Part shown: positions 54,611 to 63,367 of the stretch, one piece after another | How the letters are laid out: every line of letters begins with the position of its first letter | Position numbering within the stretch: the first letter of the stretch is position 1 | Assembly: GCF_005670685.2 (NCBI RefSeq) | Contig: NZ_CP062008.1 | Span: forward strand, 3,534,001 to 3,598,000 | Direction: 5' to 3' | Length of the DNA: 64,000 nucleotides | From: Mycolicibacterium mucogenicum DSM 44124 | Lineage (GTDB): Bacteria > Actinomycetota > Actinomycetes > Mycobacteriales > Mycobacteriaceae | Notes under the pieces: generated by a model | The model's input: only the letters and a program-made list of their open reading frames with translations | Database searches by the model: none | Told to the model about the DNA's origin: nothing | Translations under genes and position numbers: made by a program

Positions 54611-55507
54611 ATGGCACGCGGCACTCCGCTGGAAGACAGCGCACGGGCAGGCTCACCGCCCACCGACCGCGTCGTCAGCATCATCGAACTCCTGGCGCAG
54701 CAGTCCGAACCGAGTTCGGTGGCCTCCATCGCATCCCGACTGGACCTCAACCGCGCGACCGTCACCTCGATCCTGCTGGCCCTGGAGCGCGCGGGTTGGG
54801 TTGTGCGCCTTGCTGATCGGAGTTACACCCTCGGTCCGGGCATGCTCGGCGTCGCCGAGGCCGTGCGCAATGCCCTGCCCCTGCCGGAAAACCACACCGA
54901 GGTCCTGCACGACCTGGCACATGCCACCAAATGCGGTGTTTCGCTGGCCATGGTCGGCACCACCGAGATGACGTTCGTCAGCGTGGTGCGCGGCGTCGGC
55001 CACATCCCGGGCGGCGTCGGTGTCGGCGTGCGCCTGCCGTTGACGCCGCCGGCCGGCGCGACGGTGATCGCCCGCCGCGACGCGGCAAGCCAACAACAGT
55101 GGCTGGCCGGGGCGCCGCAGGAGCTGCGCCCCGACTTCAGCAACCTGCTCGACCAGCTGCGCAAGGACGGCGTCGCCATATTCGATTTCGGCGACGCCAA
55201 CCCCGAAGTGCTGGGCGTACTGGGCGACGTCGCCGAACTGCTCTCCGAGCACCCCCGGCGCAGTGCGCTACGGCAGCGGGTTTTCGAGACGCTGGTCAGC
55301 CTCGGCGGAAAGCCTTACAGCACGGCACAGCTCGAATCCCCCGAGCCGCTCGCCGTGAGCTATCTGAGCACCGCCGTGGACAACGCCGCCGGCCACCCCG
55401 CCTACGAGCTTCAGCTCGGGCCGCTGGATCCGTCGGTCAGCGCCGCCGACCGCGCGCGGTACATCCACGAATTGCGCTCGGCCGCAGCAAAGCTCGGCCA
55501 GCACTAG
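54611..55507 (+). CDS. IclR-family transcriptional regulator
   Basis: A 298-residue regulator. The N-terminal winged helix spans DRVVSIIELLAQQ to LDLNRATVTSILLALERAGWVVR, and YTLGPGMLGVAEAV begins the linker and effector domain. The effector domain is less conserved than usual. ATG with RBS AGGAG 5 nt upstream. It is followed 163 bp later by the secreted-protein/P450 operon in the same direction. Sharing of the 16-bp motif suggests it regulates itself and that operon. The inducer is unknown. Confidence 0.82.
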   Translation: MARGTPLEDSARAGSPPTDRVVSIIELLAQQSEPSSVASIASRLDLNRATVTSILLALERAGWVVRLADRSYTLGPGMLGVAEAVRNALPLPENHTEVLHDLAHATKCGVSLAMVGTTEMTFVSVVRGVGHIPGGVGVGVRLPLTPPAGATVIARRDAASQQQWLAGAPQELRPDFSNLLDQLRKDGVAIFDFGDANPEVLGVLGDVAELLSEHPRRSALRQRVFETLVSLGGKPYSTAQLESPEPLAVSYLSTAVDNAAGHPAYELQLGPLDPSVSAADRARYIHELRSAAAKLGQH

Positions 55508-55637
55508 CCACCGTCACAACCCAACCCGCCGACCGTCCGGCGGGCACTTTCGCGACCCACTCAGCGGAAAACAATGCTTGCGCGTCCGTCGCGGGGATGC
55601 TTACCATCTGCCCGTCGCCAATTATTTGGCAATTGAA

Positions 55638-55653
55638 CGACAATTATTCGTCA
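55638..55653. promoter_or_regulatory. second copy of the putative IclR operator
   Basis: CGACAATTATTCGTCA, 15 of 16 bases identical to 54558-54573. It lies 18 bp before the secreted-protein start, in an AT-rich stretch where a promoter is expected. Confidence 0.6.
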
Positions 55654-55670
55654 CTATTTCGAGAGCGTGG

Positions 55671-58127
55671 ATGGACACAGCGACGACGCTGCATCGCATT
55701 GGTAGCTCGGCGGGATCGGGCCACGCCCGGTTCATCGGCCGCGTAGGCGCACTGGCCGTTGCCCTCGGCATCGGCATCGCCGTCGCGAACGGTCCCGCCA
55801 TCTGCCTGGCCGACACCGGCACCGGCGCCACCTCCGGCGCGTCCACGTCCGCGTCGTCCGCCGACACCCCGTCGCCGGCCACCAAACCGAAGCCCGAGAA
55901 GCCCGCGAAGAAGGCGAAAAAGCCCAAGCGACAGAACGACTCGTCGGCCACGACACCCGACAAGCCCGGGGACACCGACAGCCCGAAGTCCGACACCCCC
56001 GACCAGACGCCGGCGACGACGAATCCCGGATCGGGCAACCCGGCCGAGACCACGAATTCGACGCCCAAGAAGTCCCGGCAGAAGCAGCAACGCAACCGGA
56101 CGACCAAACCCATCGCGTCAGTCGCCCAACCTGCCGCCGCGACGACTCAGACCGCCCCGAAGGCCGCCACCCCGACCGCGGCCGCCACCGCACCGAAACC
56201 GGCTGCAGCCCAGGCACCTTCAGTGGAGTCCGCTGCCACCACGGTCTCGTCGGCCCTGTCCGCCGCCGCGACCAAGATCAACACCCTCACGGCGACAACG
56301 CATCCCGTCTCCACGGCCGCCACCGGCGGCAACTTCGTCACGCATGTGGTGTCGAGCCTGCTCGGCGCCATCGGGCTCGTCCCGCACGCCGGAACCAGTC
56401 CCACCGCTCCGCCGCAGGCGCCGGTGCTGTGGACCCTCTTCAGCTGGATTCGCCGCGAGATCGGCCACACGTTCTTCAACTCCGCGCCGATCGTCAACTA
56501 CAAGCAGACCGAGACCAGCCAGACCTTCGGCGGCGTCATCAAGGGTGACTTGAAGGCCACCGACGCCAACGGCGACAAGCTCACCTACACCGTCGACAAG
56601 GGCCCGACGAAGGGCGCCGTGGCGGTCCGCCCGGACGGCACGTTCACGTACACCCCAAGCGACGCACTGGCATTCACCGGTGGCACCGACTCGTTCACGG
56701 TCACCGTCGACGACCGGCCGGGCAATCCGTTCCACATCAACCTGCTGAAACTGTTCCAGCCGAACGCCGGTGCCACCACCACCGAGACGGTCACTGTCAC
56801 GGTGAAGCCGACCAGTCCGCTCGGCACAGCCGACCAGATCGCGCTGGAACAGAAGGCCCAGGAGATCGTCAACACGCCGCAGGTGCAGGCTGCCATCGAG
56901 GCGCTCAAGCAGGCCTGGCTGGCGCATGCGCAGCAGCGGTTCGGCCTCGTCGGCGGCGTCGACGCCAAGAACCTGGCCCTGCTCGACGCAGCCGCCCGGG
57001 AGCAGGCACTCAATGCCGCGATGACAGTGGTCAACAACGATCCGGACAACCCGCTGGTGATGGCCGTCGATATGCGCGCGCACAGCTGGTACGGCATCGA
57101 CACCCCCGGCGGGAGGTTCATCTACGACAACCCCGACACCATCTACCGCACCATCCCGGTGCGCAGCGACTCGACGTACGTCATCAGCGGCAAGTACCTG
57201 GGCGGCGTCCCCGCCGACGGGAACTTCGGCGTCTACGCCGACATCAGCGATGCCAAACCGATCGGCAATCTGTTGGCGAAGGACCTCGTGGTCAACGCCG
57301 ACGGTACGTTCACCATCACGGTGGACGGCAATCCCACCCAGCCGGGGCAGACCAACCACATCTATCTGCCGCCGGAGGCCCAGCAGATCTTCGTCCGGTA
57401 CACGATGGCGGATTGGAACACCGAATCGGCGCCCGGCCTCACCGTGACGCGCACGAGCGGTCCGGCGGGCTCGCGTGCGGAGAGCTTCGACGAGATGGTC
57501 GCCCACACCGCCGACATCCTCGCGAATTTCGGCACCAGCGCACACAATACGGCGCTCGACATCGTCACCCTCAACCTGCAGACCGGGCAGCTCAAGCCGC
57601 CCAACACGCTGACGCAGCCGTTCAACTTCCCCGGCACCCTGGTGTCGCAGAAGCAGAGCCTCGGCTACTTCCAGCTGGCCGACAACCAGGCTCTGGTCAT
57701 CACGATCAACCCCGGCAACGCCGGATACTTCGTGGTGCCGGTGACCAACGACTGGGAACTGTCGCCCGGCGACGGCACCGCGCAGACGAGCCTCAACAAC
57801 GCACAGTCCATCGCCAATGCGGATGGCACCTACACGCTCGTCATCTCCCCCGACGACCCCGGCGTGGCCAACTGGGTCTCCACCGGCGGCCTCAACCAGG
57901 GCACCCTGTACATCCGGTTCCAGGCGCTCGATGCCGCCTCGTCGGCGGTGCCGATGATCGTCTCGCAGCAGGTCGTCACCCTCGATCAACTCGGCACCGT
58001 GCTGCCGGCCGGCACCAAGTACGTGACCGACGCCGAAAGGCAGGCCCAGCTCGCCGCCCGCCAGGACGGCTACAACGACCGCTTCGGCCCCTTCCCGCAG
58101 ATCACCACAGGAGCACAGTCCGTATGA
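55671..58127 (+). CDS. large secreted protein with cadherin-like repeat
   Basis: An 818-residue exported protein. A signal-type hydrophobic segment lies at residues about 21-46 (RFIGRVGALAVALGIGIAVA). Then comes a 150-residue Thr/Pro/Ala/Lys-rich linker, a VCBS/cadherin-like unit (LKATDANGDKLTYTVDKGP ... GTFTYTPSDALAFTGGTD), and a long C-terminal domain resembling DUF1214-type proteins (YDNPDTIYRTIPVRSDSTYV). The ATG of MDTATTLHRIG is chosen so the signal is near the N-terminus. Its stop overlaps the P450 start (ATGA). Function unknown; surface binding or processing of a P450 substrate is a guess. Confidence 0.8.
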   Translation: MDTATTLHRIGSSAGSGHARFIGRVGALAVALGIGIAVANGPAICLADTGTGATSGASTSASSADTPSPATKPKPEKPAKKAKKPKRQNDSSATTPDKPGDTDSPKSDTPDQTPATTNPGSGNPAETTNSTPKKSRQKQQRNRTTKPIASVAQPAAATTQTAPKAATPTAAATAPKPAAAQAPSVESAATTVSSALSAAATKINTLTATTHPVSTAATGGNFVTHVVSSLLGAIGLVPHAGTSPTAPPQAPVLWTLFSWIRREIGHTFFNSAPIVNYKQTETSQTFGGVIKGDLKATDANGDKLTYTVDKGPTKGAVAVRPDGTFTYTPSDALAFTGGTDSFTVTVDDRPGNPFHINLLKLFQPNAGATTTETVTVTVKPTSPLGTADQIALEQKAQEIVNTPQVQAAIEALKQAWLAHAQQRFGLVGGVDAKNLALLDAAAREQALNAAMTVVNNDPDNPLVMAVDMRAHSWYGIDTPGGRFIYDNPDTIYRTIPVRSDSTYVISGKYLGGVPADGNFGVYADISDAKPIGNLLAKDLVVNADGTFTITVDGNPTQPGQTNHIYLPPEAQQIFVRYTMADWNTESAPGLTVTRTSGPAGSRAESFDEMVAHTADILANFGTSAHNTALDIVTLNLQTGQLKPPNTLTQPFNFPGTLVSQKQSLGYFQLADNQALVITINPGNAGYFVVPVTNDWELSPGDGTAQTSLNNAQSIANADGTYTLVISPDDPGVANWVSTGGLNQGTLYIRFQALDAASSAVPMIVSQQVVTLDQLGTVLPAGTKYVTDAERQAQLAARQDGYNDRFGPFPQITTGAQSV

Positions 58128-59335
58128 CCGCCACCGCCGTCACCTTCACTCCCGGTTCCGCCGCCACCTGGCGCAGCCCGTGGGCCATGTATGCCGCACT
58201 GCGCGAACACGATCCGGTTCACCACGTTGTTCCCGCGCACGCGCCGGACAAGGACTATTGGGTGCTGTCGCGCTACGCCAACATCTCCGCAGCGGCCAAG
58301 GACCACGAGACCTTCTCGTCTGCCGAGGGCCTCACCTTCAACTACGACGACATGGAAGCCGTTGGCATCAAAGATAATCCGCCGATGGTGATGCAGGACC
58401 CGCCGGTCCACACCACCTTCCGGCGGCTGGTGGCCAAGGGATTCACCCCGCGGCAGGTCACCGCGATCGAACCCAAGGTGCGCGAATTCGTGGTGGACCG
58501 CATCGAGAAGTTGCGCGCCAAGGGCACCGGCGACATCATCACCGAGTTCCTCAAACCCATGCCCACCATGGTGGTCGCGCATTATCTCGGTGTCCCGGAA
58601 AAGGATTGGGATCGCTTCGATGCGTGGACCGATGCCATCGTCGCCGCCAACTCCACCGGGCACCAGCCCGCGGCCGCCCCCGCCATCGCCGAATTGTTCA
58701 CCTACTTCAACGAATTGATCGCCTACCGCCAGAAACGTCCCGAGGACGACACCGTCTCGCACCTGGTGGAAGCCGGCTTCGGCGCCGACGGCGACATGTC
58801 CGGAATCCTGTCCATCCTGGGCTTCGCCTTCACGATGATCACCGGCGGCAATGACACCACGACCGGAATGCTCGGTGGCGCAGTGCAATTGCTCACCGCC
58901 CGCCGCGACCAGCGACAGCTCCTGATCGACGACCCGGCGCTGATCCCGGATGCCGTGGAGGAACTGCTGCGGCTCACCTCGCCGGTGCAGGGCCTGGCGC
59001 GTATGACGACCCGCGACGTCGAGATCGAGGGCACCACGATTCCGGCCGGCCGCAAGACCTTCCTGCTGTACGGCTCGGGCAACCGCGACCACCGGCAGTT
59101 CGGCTCGGACGCCGAGGAGTTGAACGTGCTGCGGCGCCCCGCGCAGATCCTCACGTTCAGCCACGGCAACCACCACTGTCTCGGCGCCGCGGCGGCCCGC
59201 ATGCAGGCCCGCGTCGCGCTCGAGGAACTCCTGACCCGGTGTCCGGATTTCGACGTCGACGCCGACGCGGTCGAGTACGCCGAAGGCAGCTATGTGCGCC
59301 GCCCCACGCACCTGCCGTTCACGGCGCAGCCATGA
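58124..59335 (+). CDS. cytochrome P450
   Basis: A 403-residue P450. The I-helix oxygen motif is GGNDTT (AGxDTT variant) within LGFAFTMITGGNDTTTG. The ExxR is EELLR. The heme loop is FSHGNHHCLG with Cys352 as iron ligand. It looks fully functional and soluble. It is coupled to the secreted-protein gene by ATGA and to the ferredoxin by ATGA, so the three are translated together. The substrate is unknown; many mycobacterial P450s act on lipids, sterols or terpenes. Confidence 0.95.
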   Translation: MTATAVTFTPGSAATWRSPWAMYAALREHDPVHHVVPAHAPDKDYWVLSRYANISAAAKDHETFSSAEGLTFNYDDMEAVGIKDNPPMVMQDPPVHTTFRRLVAKGFTPRQVTAIEPKVREFVVDRIEKLRAKGTGDIITEFLKPMPTMVVAHYLGVPEKDWDRFDAWTDAIVAANSTGHQPAAAPAIAELFTYFNELIAYRQKRPEDDTVSHLVEAGFGADGDMSGILSILGFAFTMITGGNDTTTGMLGGAVQLLTARRDQRQLLIDDPALIPDAVEELLRLTSPVQGLARMTTRDVEIEGTTIPAGRKTFLLYGSGNRDHRQFGSDAEELNVLRRPAQILTFSHGNHHCLGAAAARMQARVALEELLTRCPDFDVDADAVEYAEGSYVRRPTHLPFTAQP

Positions 59336-59523
59336 GCCGGGTGGAGGTCGACCCCGAGATCTGCATCGGCATGGGTATGTGCGAGGGAATCAGCGCGGCA
59401 TTCCGGGTCGGGGACAACGGCACGGTCGACATCGGTGACACCACCGACGTCGACCCGCTGGTGTTGCGCCGGGCCGTGGCGGCCTGTCCGACGGGCGCGT
59501 TGCGCATGGCCGACGACCTGTAA
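59332..59523 (+). CDS. [3Fe-4S] ferredoxin, P450 redox partner
   Basis: A 63-residue ferredoxin. Cysteines C11, C17 and C52 (CIGMGMC ... ACPTG) fit the P450-type [3Fe-4S] family; Met14 sits where a [4Fe-4S] protein has its second cysteine. The start overlaps the P450 stop (ATGA), which makes it the obvious electron donor to that P450. A ferredoxin reductase is not encoded nearby. Confidence 0.93.
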   Translation: MSRVEVDPEICIGMGMCEGISAAFRVGDNGTVDIGDTTDVDPLVLRRAVAACPTGALRMADDL

Positions 59524-59603
59524 CGCGGCGCCACAACCGGCCCGCCGACGGCAACCAACCGGCATGACGCACGTCACCCGGGCATGGTTCGATCTAAGAC
59601 GCC

Positions 59604-61223
59604 ATGACTATCGCGAGCCCTTTCCCCGAGGTCCAGATCCCGACGACGGCCGTCTCCGAGTACATCTTCGGTGATCTGGCCGAGTCGGACGCCGATCGCA
59701 TCGCCATCACCGAGGTCGCGACCGGTGCCGAGTACACCTACCGCGAACTGACGACCCGGATCGAGGCGTTCGCCGGCGCGCTGGCCGCCCGCGGTCTGGG
59801 CGTCGGCGACGTGGTCGGCCTACTGGCGCCCAACAGTGCCGCATTTGCCGTCGCCTTCCACGGCATTCTGCGGTCCGGCGCCACCGCCACGACCATCAAC
59901 GCGCTGTTCACGGCCAAGGACATCGCGAAGCAACTGACCGACTCCGGTGCCGCCATGCTGATCACCGTCACGCCGCTGGCGCCGCAGGCGTTGCAGGCCG
60001 CCGCCGAGGTCGGGCTGACAGCCGATCGCGTGGTCGTGCTCGACGGCCCCGGAACCGCGGCCGACGGCCATCCCAACGCGGCCGAACTGCTCGACGCCGC
60101 ACTGCCCGCACCCGAGGTCAGCTTCGACCCCGCCACTCATCTGGCAGCCCTGCCCTACAGCTCGGGCACCACGGGAAACCCCAAGGGCGTCATGCTCACC
60201 CACACGAACCTCGCGGCGAATGTGGCGCAGATTCGGCCCATCCAGGGCCTGGTCCCCGAGGACCGCGTGCTCGCGGTGCTGCCGTTCTTCCACATCTACG
60301 GCATGACGGTGCTGCTCAACTCCGTCCTGCACGCCCGGGCCCGACTGGTGATCATGCCCAGCTTCGATCTCGCGCTCTTCCTGAAGACCATCCAGGACCA
60401 CAAGTGCACGTTCGCGTTCATCGCGCCGCCGGTCGCGGTGGCGCTGGCGAAGCACCCGATGGTCGACTCGTACCGGCTCGACTCCCTGAAGGGTCTGATG
60501 TCCGGCGCCGCGCCGCTCGACGACGACCTCGGCATGGCGGTCGCCGACCGGCTCGGCTGCCCCATCGTGCAGGGCTACGGCATGAGTGAGCTGAGCCCGG
60601 TGAGCCACTGCATGCCGTTCGACGGCGGCCGCGAACTCGTCGGCGCCGTCGCACCGTTGAGCTCGTGCGGCTGGACGGTGCCGAACGCCGTCAGCAAGAT
60701 CGTCGACCCCGATACGGGAGCCGAGATCGGCCGGCCCGAGCACGGCCTCAGCGAGGTCGGCGAACTGTGTTTCCGCGGTCCCAACGTCATGGCCGGCTAC
60801 CTCAACAACGACGCCGCCACCCGCGAGACCATCGACGACGACGGCTTCCTGCACACCGGCGACCTGGCCCGGGTCGACGCCAGCGGCTGCATCTACATCG
60901 TCGACCGGCTCAAGGAACTCATCAAATACAAGGGCTACCAGGTGCCCCCGGCCGAACTCGAGGCCGTGCTGCTGACGCACCCCGGTATCGCCGATACGGC
61001 AGTGGTCGGGGTGCGCGACCCGGAATCGGGCGAGGAAGTACCCAAGGCGTTCGTCGTCCTGCAGCCGGAGTCCGGGTTGACGGGCGACGAGATCATGGAT
61101 TTCGTCGCCGGCCAGGTCGCGCCGTACAAGAAGGTCCGGCAGGTCGCGTTCATCGACGCGATCCCGAAGTCTGCCGCCGGCAAGATTCTGCGCCGCGAAC
61201 TGCGCGACATCCGCGAGGTCTAG
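59604..61223 (+). CDS. 4-coumarate-CoA-ligase-like acyl-CoA synthetase (FadD family)
   Basis: A 539-residue ANL-superfamily ligase that activates a carboxylic acid as acyl-AMP, then acyl-CoA. Motifs: P-loop YSSGTTGNPKGVMLTH, the QGYGMSELSP block, TGDLARVD, and the C-terminal catalytic lysine PKSAAGKILRREL. Complete by length. It starts 80 bp after the ferredoxin and is probably in the same operon. A P450 oxidation followed by CoA activation would make sense for degrading a hydrophobic substrate. Its TAG stop shares CTAG with the convergent gene. Confidence 0.92.
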   Translation: MTIASPFPEVQIPTTAVSEYIFGDLAESDADRIAITEVATGAEYTYRELTTRIEAFAGALAARGLGVGDVVGLLAPNSAAFAVAFHGILRSGATATTINALFTAKDIAKQLTDSGAAMLITVTPLAPQALQAAAEVGLTADRVVVLDGPGTAADGHPNAAELLDAALPAPEVSFDPATHLAALPYSSGTTGNPKGVMLTHTNLAANVAQIRPIQGLVPEDRVLAVLPFFHIYGMTVLLNSVLHARARLVIMPSFDLALFLKTIQDHKCTFAFIAPPVAVALAKHPMVDSYRLDSLKGLMSGAAPLDDDLGMAVADRLGCPIVQGYGMSELSPVSHCMPFDGGRELVGAVAPLSSCGWTVPNAVSKIVDPDTGAEIGRPEHGLSEVGELCFRGPNVMAGYLNNDAATRETIDDDGFLHTGDLARVDASGCIYIVDRLKELIKYKGYQVPPAELEAVLLTHPGIADTAVVGVRDPESGEEVPKAFVVLQPESGLTGDEIMDFVAGQVAPYKKVRQVAFIDAIPKSAAGKILRRELRDIREV

Positions 61224-61888
61224 CGCGGGATCGTCTCGCCGACATCGCGCGCGGCCTTGGCCTGGCGGTACCCGACCACGAGCCCGACGAGCGGCATCAA
61301 CACCAGGCCGGCCAGTCCGAACAGGTCGCCGCGCACCCCGAGCGGCTCGGCGGCGGCCCACACCGGGATGCCGCTGTGATCGGCGGACAGCAGATCGGCG
61401 TCACCTTCCTCGCTCGGCGCCGACGATTCGTGTACTTCGATGGTGGGCTGCGGCGCACCTGGCGCCTGCCACCAGGGCCCGCCTGTCGACGTACCGGTGT
61501 GCTGTTCGGCGACGACGACGGGCACCGGCGGATTCGGGGGCGTCAACACCGGTACCGCAGCGGGATTGTCGGAACCGCCGGCACCGGGCGCGGTGTTGTT
61601 GCTCTTGCCGTTCGCCTTCGCTGATTTCCCGGTGTTGGTCTGGCCCGAGACCGACGAATTGGCACCAGAGTTGCCGCGCGAGCCACCGTTGCCGGAGTTG
61701 CCGTTGCCGGCGTTGCCACGTGGGGAGCTGCTCTTGCCGGAACCCGCCTTGCCGGAGCTGCTGTTGCCACCGTTGCCATTGGACCCGCCGGGATCGGCGG
61801 CGGCGATCGCCATCGAGGGTCCGGCCATCGTCAGAAATACCGATACCGAGAGGCCGGCAACCGTCAGCAGCGCATCGTCACGGCGCAT
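61220..61888 (-). CDS. secreted Gly/Ser/Asn-rich protein with C-terminal TM
   Basis: A 222-residue protein. The N-terminal signal is LLTVAGLSVSVFLTMAGPSM ending AIAAADPGG. It is followed by about 70 residues of Gly/Ser/Asn-rich low-complexity repeats (NGNGGNSSSGKAGSGKSSS style). A Pro-rich middle follows, then a C-terminal hydrophobic helix (LFGLAGLVLMPLVGLVVGY) with a basic tail, which looks like a membrane or wall anchor. Function unknown. Convergent with fadD; the two TAG stops overlap in one CTAG. Confidence 0.75.
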   Translation of the reverse strand: MRRDDALLTVAGLSVSVFLTMAGPSMAIAAADPGGSNGNGGNSSSGKAGSGKSSSPRGNAGNGNSGNGGSRGNSGANSSVSGQTNTGKSAKANGKSNNTAPGAGGSDNPAAVPVLTPPNPPVPVVVAEQHTGTSTGGPWWQAPGAPQPTIEVHESSAPSEEGDADLLSADHSGIPVWAAAEPLGVRGDLFGLAGLVLMPLVGLVVGYRQAKAARDVGETIPR

Positions 61889-62001
61889 GTCTGCCCCCGA
61901 TCGGTTCCGCTGAGTGGCAACCCCCTGCGCACTCCGGTCCCTCATCATGGCATGCCACCGCGCCCGGGTTGACGATTTCCGCAGTCGTCGCGGGTCAGGG
62001 C

Positions 62002-63012
62002 TCAGGCCGCGTCCGGGTCCTGTGCGATGCCGTCCGCGGCCTTGCGCAGCAACGTCAACGCGGTGCGCGCCCACGTCTGCGTCGCGCCCGCGAGCCCGCA
62101 CGAGGGCGTCAGGCCGACGCGCTCGCGCAGCACCGTCCGCGGGAACCCGAGCCGGTCGGTGACACTCGCGGCGGCCGCGGCCACCGTCTCGACCGGGACG
62201 GGACGCTCCGGAGCGACGCCCGGCAGCACGCCGAGCATGATGGTCCGGCCCGCTTCGATCCACTCGCCGATGCCGTCGAGGTCGGCCGCGGTCAGCTTGG
62301 TCACGTCGACGGAGATGGCGCTGAAGGCGGTGCGCGCCAGGGTCTTCCACGGCACGTCCGCGGCGCACACGTGAATGCTCGCCTGACCCCCGACGGTCGC
62401 GATGCACTCGTCGAGCAGGCTGGCGGCGAGCGGCGCGTCGACCGGCGCCACCGGCGACATCCGGGTTACCCCGGCAAGCCGCCCGGCCAGCGCGGCGGGC
62501 AGTGACGGCTCGTCGAACTGCACGACGACGTCGGCGTCGCAGCGCCGCGCGACCTCGGCGCGATGGTGCGCGACGCCTTCGGCGAGGGAGCCGGCCAGGT
62601 CCCGCAGCGCGCCCGCATCGGTGATGGCCCGGTGACCGCCGGGCAGTTCGAGTTCGGCGGCCAGCGTCAGTGGACCGGGGACCTGCACCTTGATGGTCCG
62701 TCTGGTCCCGCGCAGCCCGGCTTTCTCCCATGCCTCTTCGAGCGCGTCGACATCCTCGTCGAGCAGGCCGGTGGCGCGGCGCACGACGGCACTGCGGCCG
62801 GATGCGATGCGGTAACCGCGGGGGACGGTGTCGAGGCCGATGTCGACGAGCAGTGCGCCCGCCCGCCCGATGATGTCGGCGCCGACGCCACGCGCCGGCA
62901 GCTCCACGAGATGCGGCAGGGCGGGCAGCTCACCGACGACGACTGCCGCCGCTTCCCGGGCGACCGTCCCCGGCCACGAGCCGATACCGGTTGCCTGGGC
63001 GAAAACAGTCAC
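62002..63012 (-). CDS. MetE C-terminal-domain-like protein
   Basis: A 336-residue protein related to the C-terminal half of cobalamin-independent methionine synthase. It begins MTVFAQATGIGSWPGT and contains VQVPGPLTLAAEL, VVQFDEPSLPAAL (metal/substrate region), IHVCAADVPW (zinc-type His-x-Cys) and LTPSCGLAG. Half the size of MetE and lacking its N-terminal domain, so it is probably not a full methionine synthase. It matches the gene I recall as Rv3015c next to ligA. GTG start. Substrate uncertain. Confidence 0.85.
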   Translation of the reverse strand: MTVFAQATGIGSWPGTVAREAAAVVVGELPALPHLVELPARGVGADIIGRAGALLVDIGLDTVPRGYRIASGRSAVVRRATGLLDEDVDALEEAWEKAGLRGTRRTIKVQVPGPLTLAAELELPGGHRAITDAGALRDLAGSLAEGVAHHRAEVARRCDADVVVQFDEPSLPAALAGRLAGVTRMSPVAPVDAPLAASLLDECIATVGGQASIHVCAADVPWKTLARTAFSAISVDVTKLTAADLDGIGEWIEAGRTIMLGVLPGVAPERPVPVETVAAAAASVTDRLGFPRTVLRERVGLTPSCGLAGATQTWARTALTLLRKAADGIAQDPDAA

Positions 63013-63022
63013 CCGGCCAACA

Positions 63023-63367
63023 CTATTCGATGGGGTCCGCGGCCGGATCTTCCACGTAGCTGCGCAGCCGGTCCAGGGCCCGGTCCCAGCGCTTCGACAG
63101 CGCGGTCAGGTACTCACTGGCCTCGGCGAGCGGGTCCGGCTGGATGCGCCAGATGCGCTCGCGCCCGTGCCGGCTGCTGGTCACCAGCCCCACCGCCTCC
63201 AACAGCAGCAGATGTTTGGTGGCCGCCTGCCGGGTCACCGGAATCACCTGTGTCACTTGCAAAGTCGAGCACGGACCGGCCTCACAGAGCCGCACGACGA
63301 TACGCAGCCGATTGGGGTCGCCGAGCGCGTCGAACAGTGGCGCCCGGTCTTCGACCGCCGTACTCAC
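63023..63367 (-). CDS. ArsR-family transcriptional regulator
   Basis: A 114-residue winged-helix repressor. LFDALGDPNRLRIVVRLCEAG and VTRQAATKHLLLLEAVGLVTSSRHGRERIWRI form the DNA-binding core. No clear metal-binding CxC motif is present, so it is likely the non-metal type that pairs with SRPBCC proteins. The start overlaps the upstream SRPBCC stop (ATGA). Two GCAACC-N4-GGTTGC sites lie upstream of the pair and are the expected operators. Confidence 0.9.
   Translation of the reverse strand: MSTAVEDRAPLFDALGDPNRLRIVVRLCEAGPCSTLQVTQVIPVTRQAATKHLLLLEAVGLVTSSRHGRERIWRIQPDPLAEASEYLTALSKRWDRALDRLRSYVEDPAADPIE

Noticed and set aside
56220..57989. Minus-strand open frame of 589 codons opposite the large secreted protein
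   Set aside because: The plus strand carries a signal peptide and cadherin-like unit and is joined to P450 by ATGA; the antisense translation has no domain.
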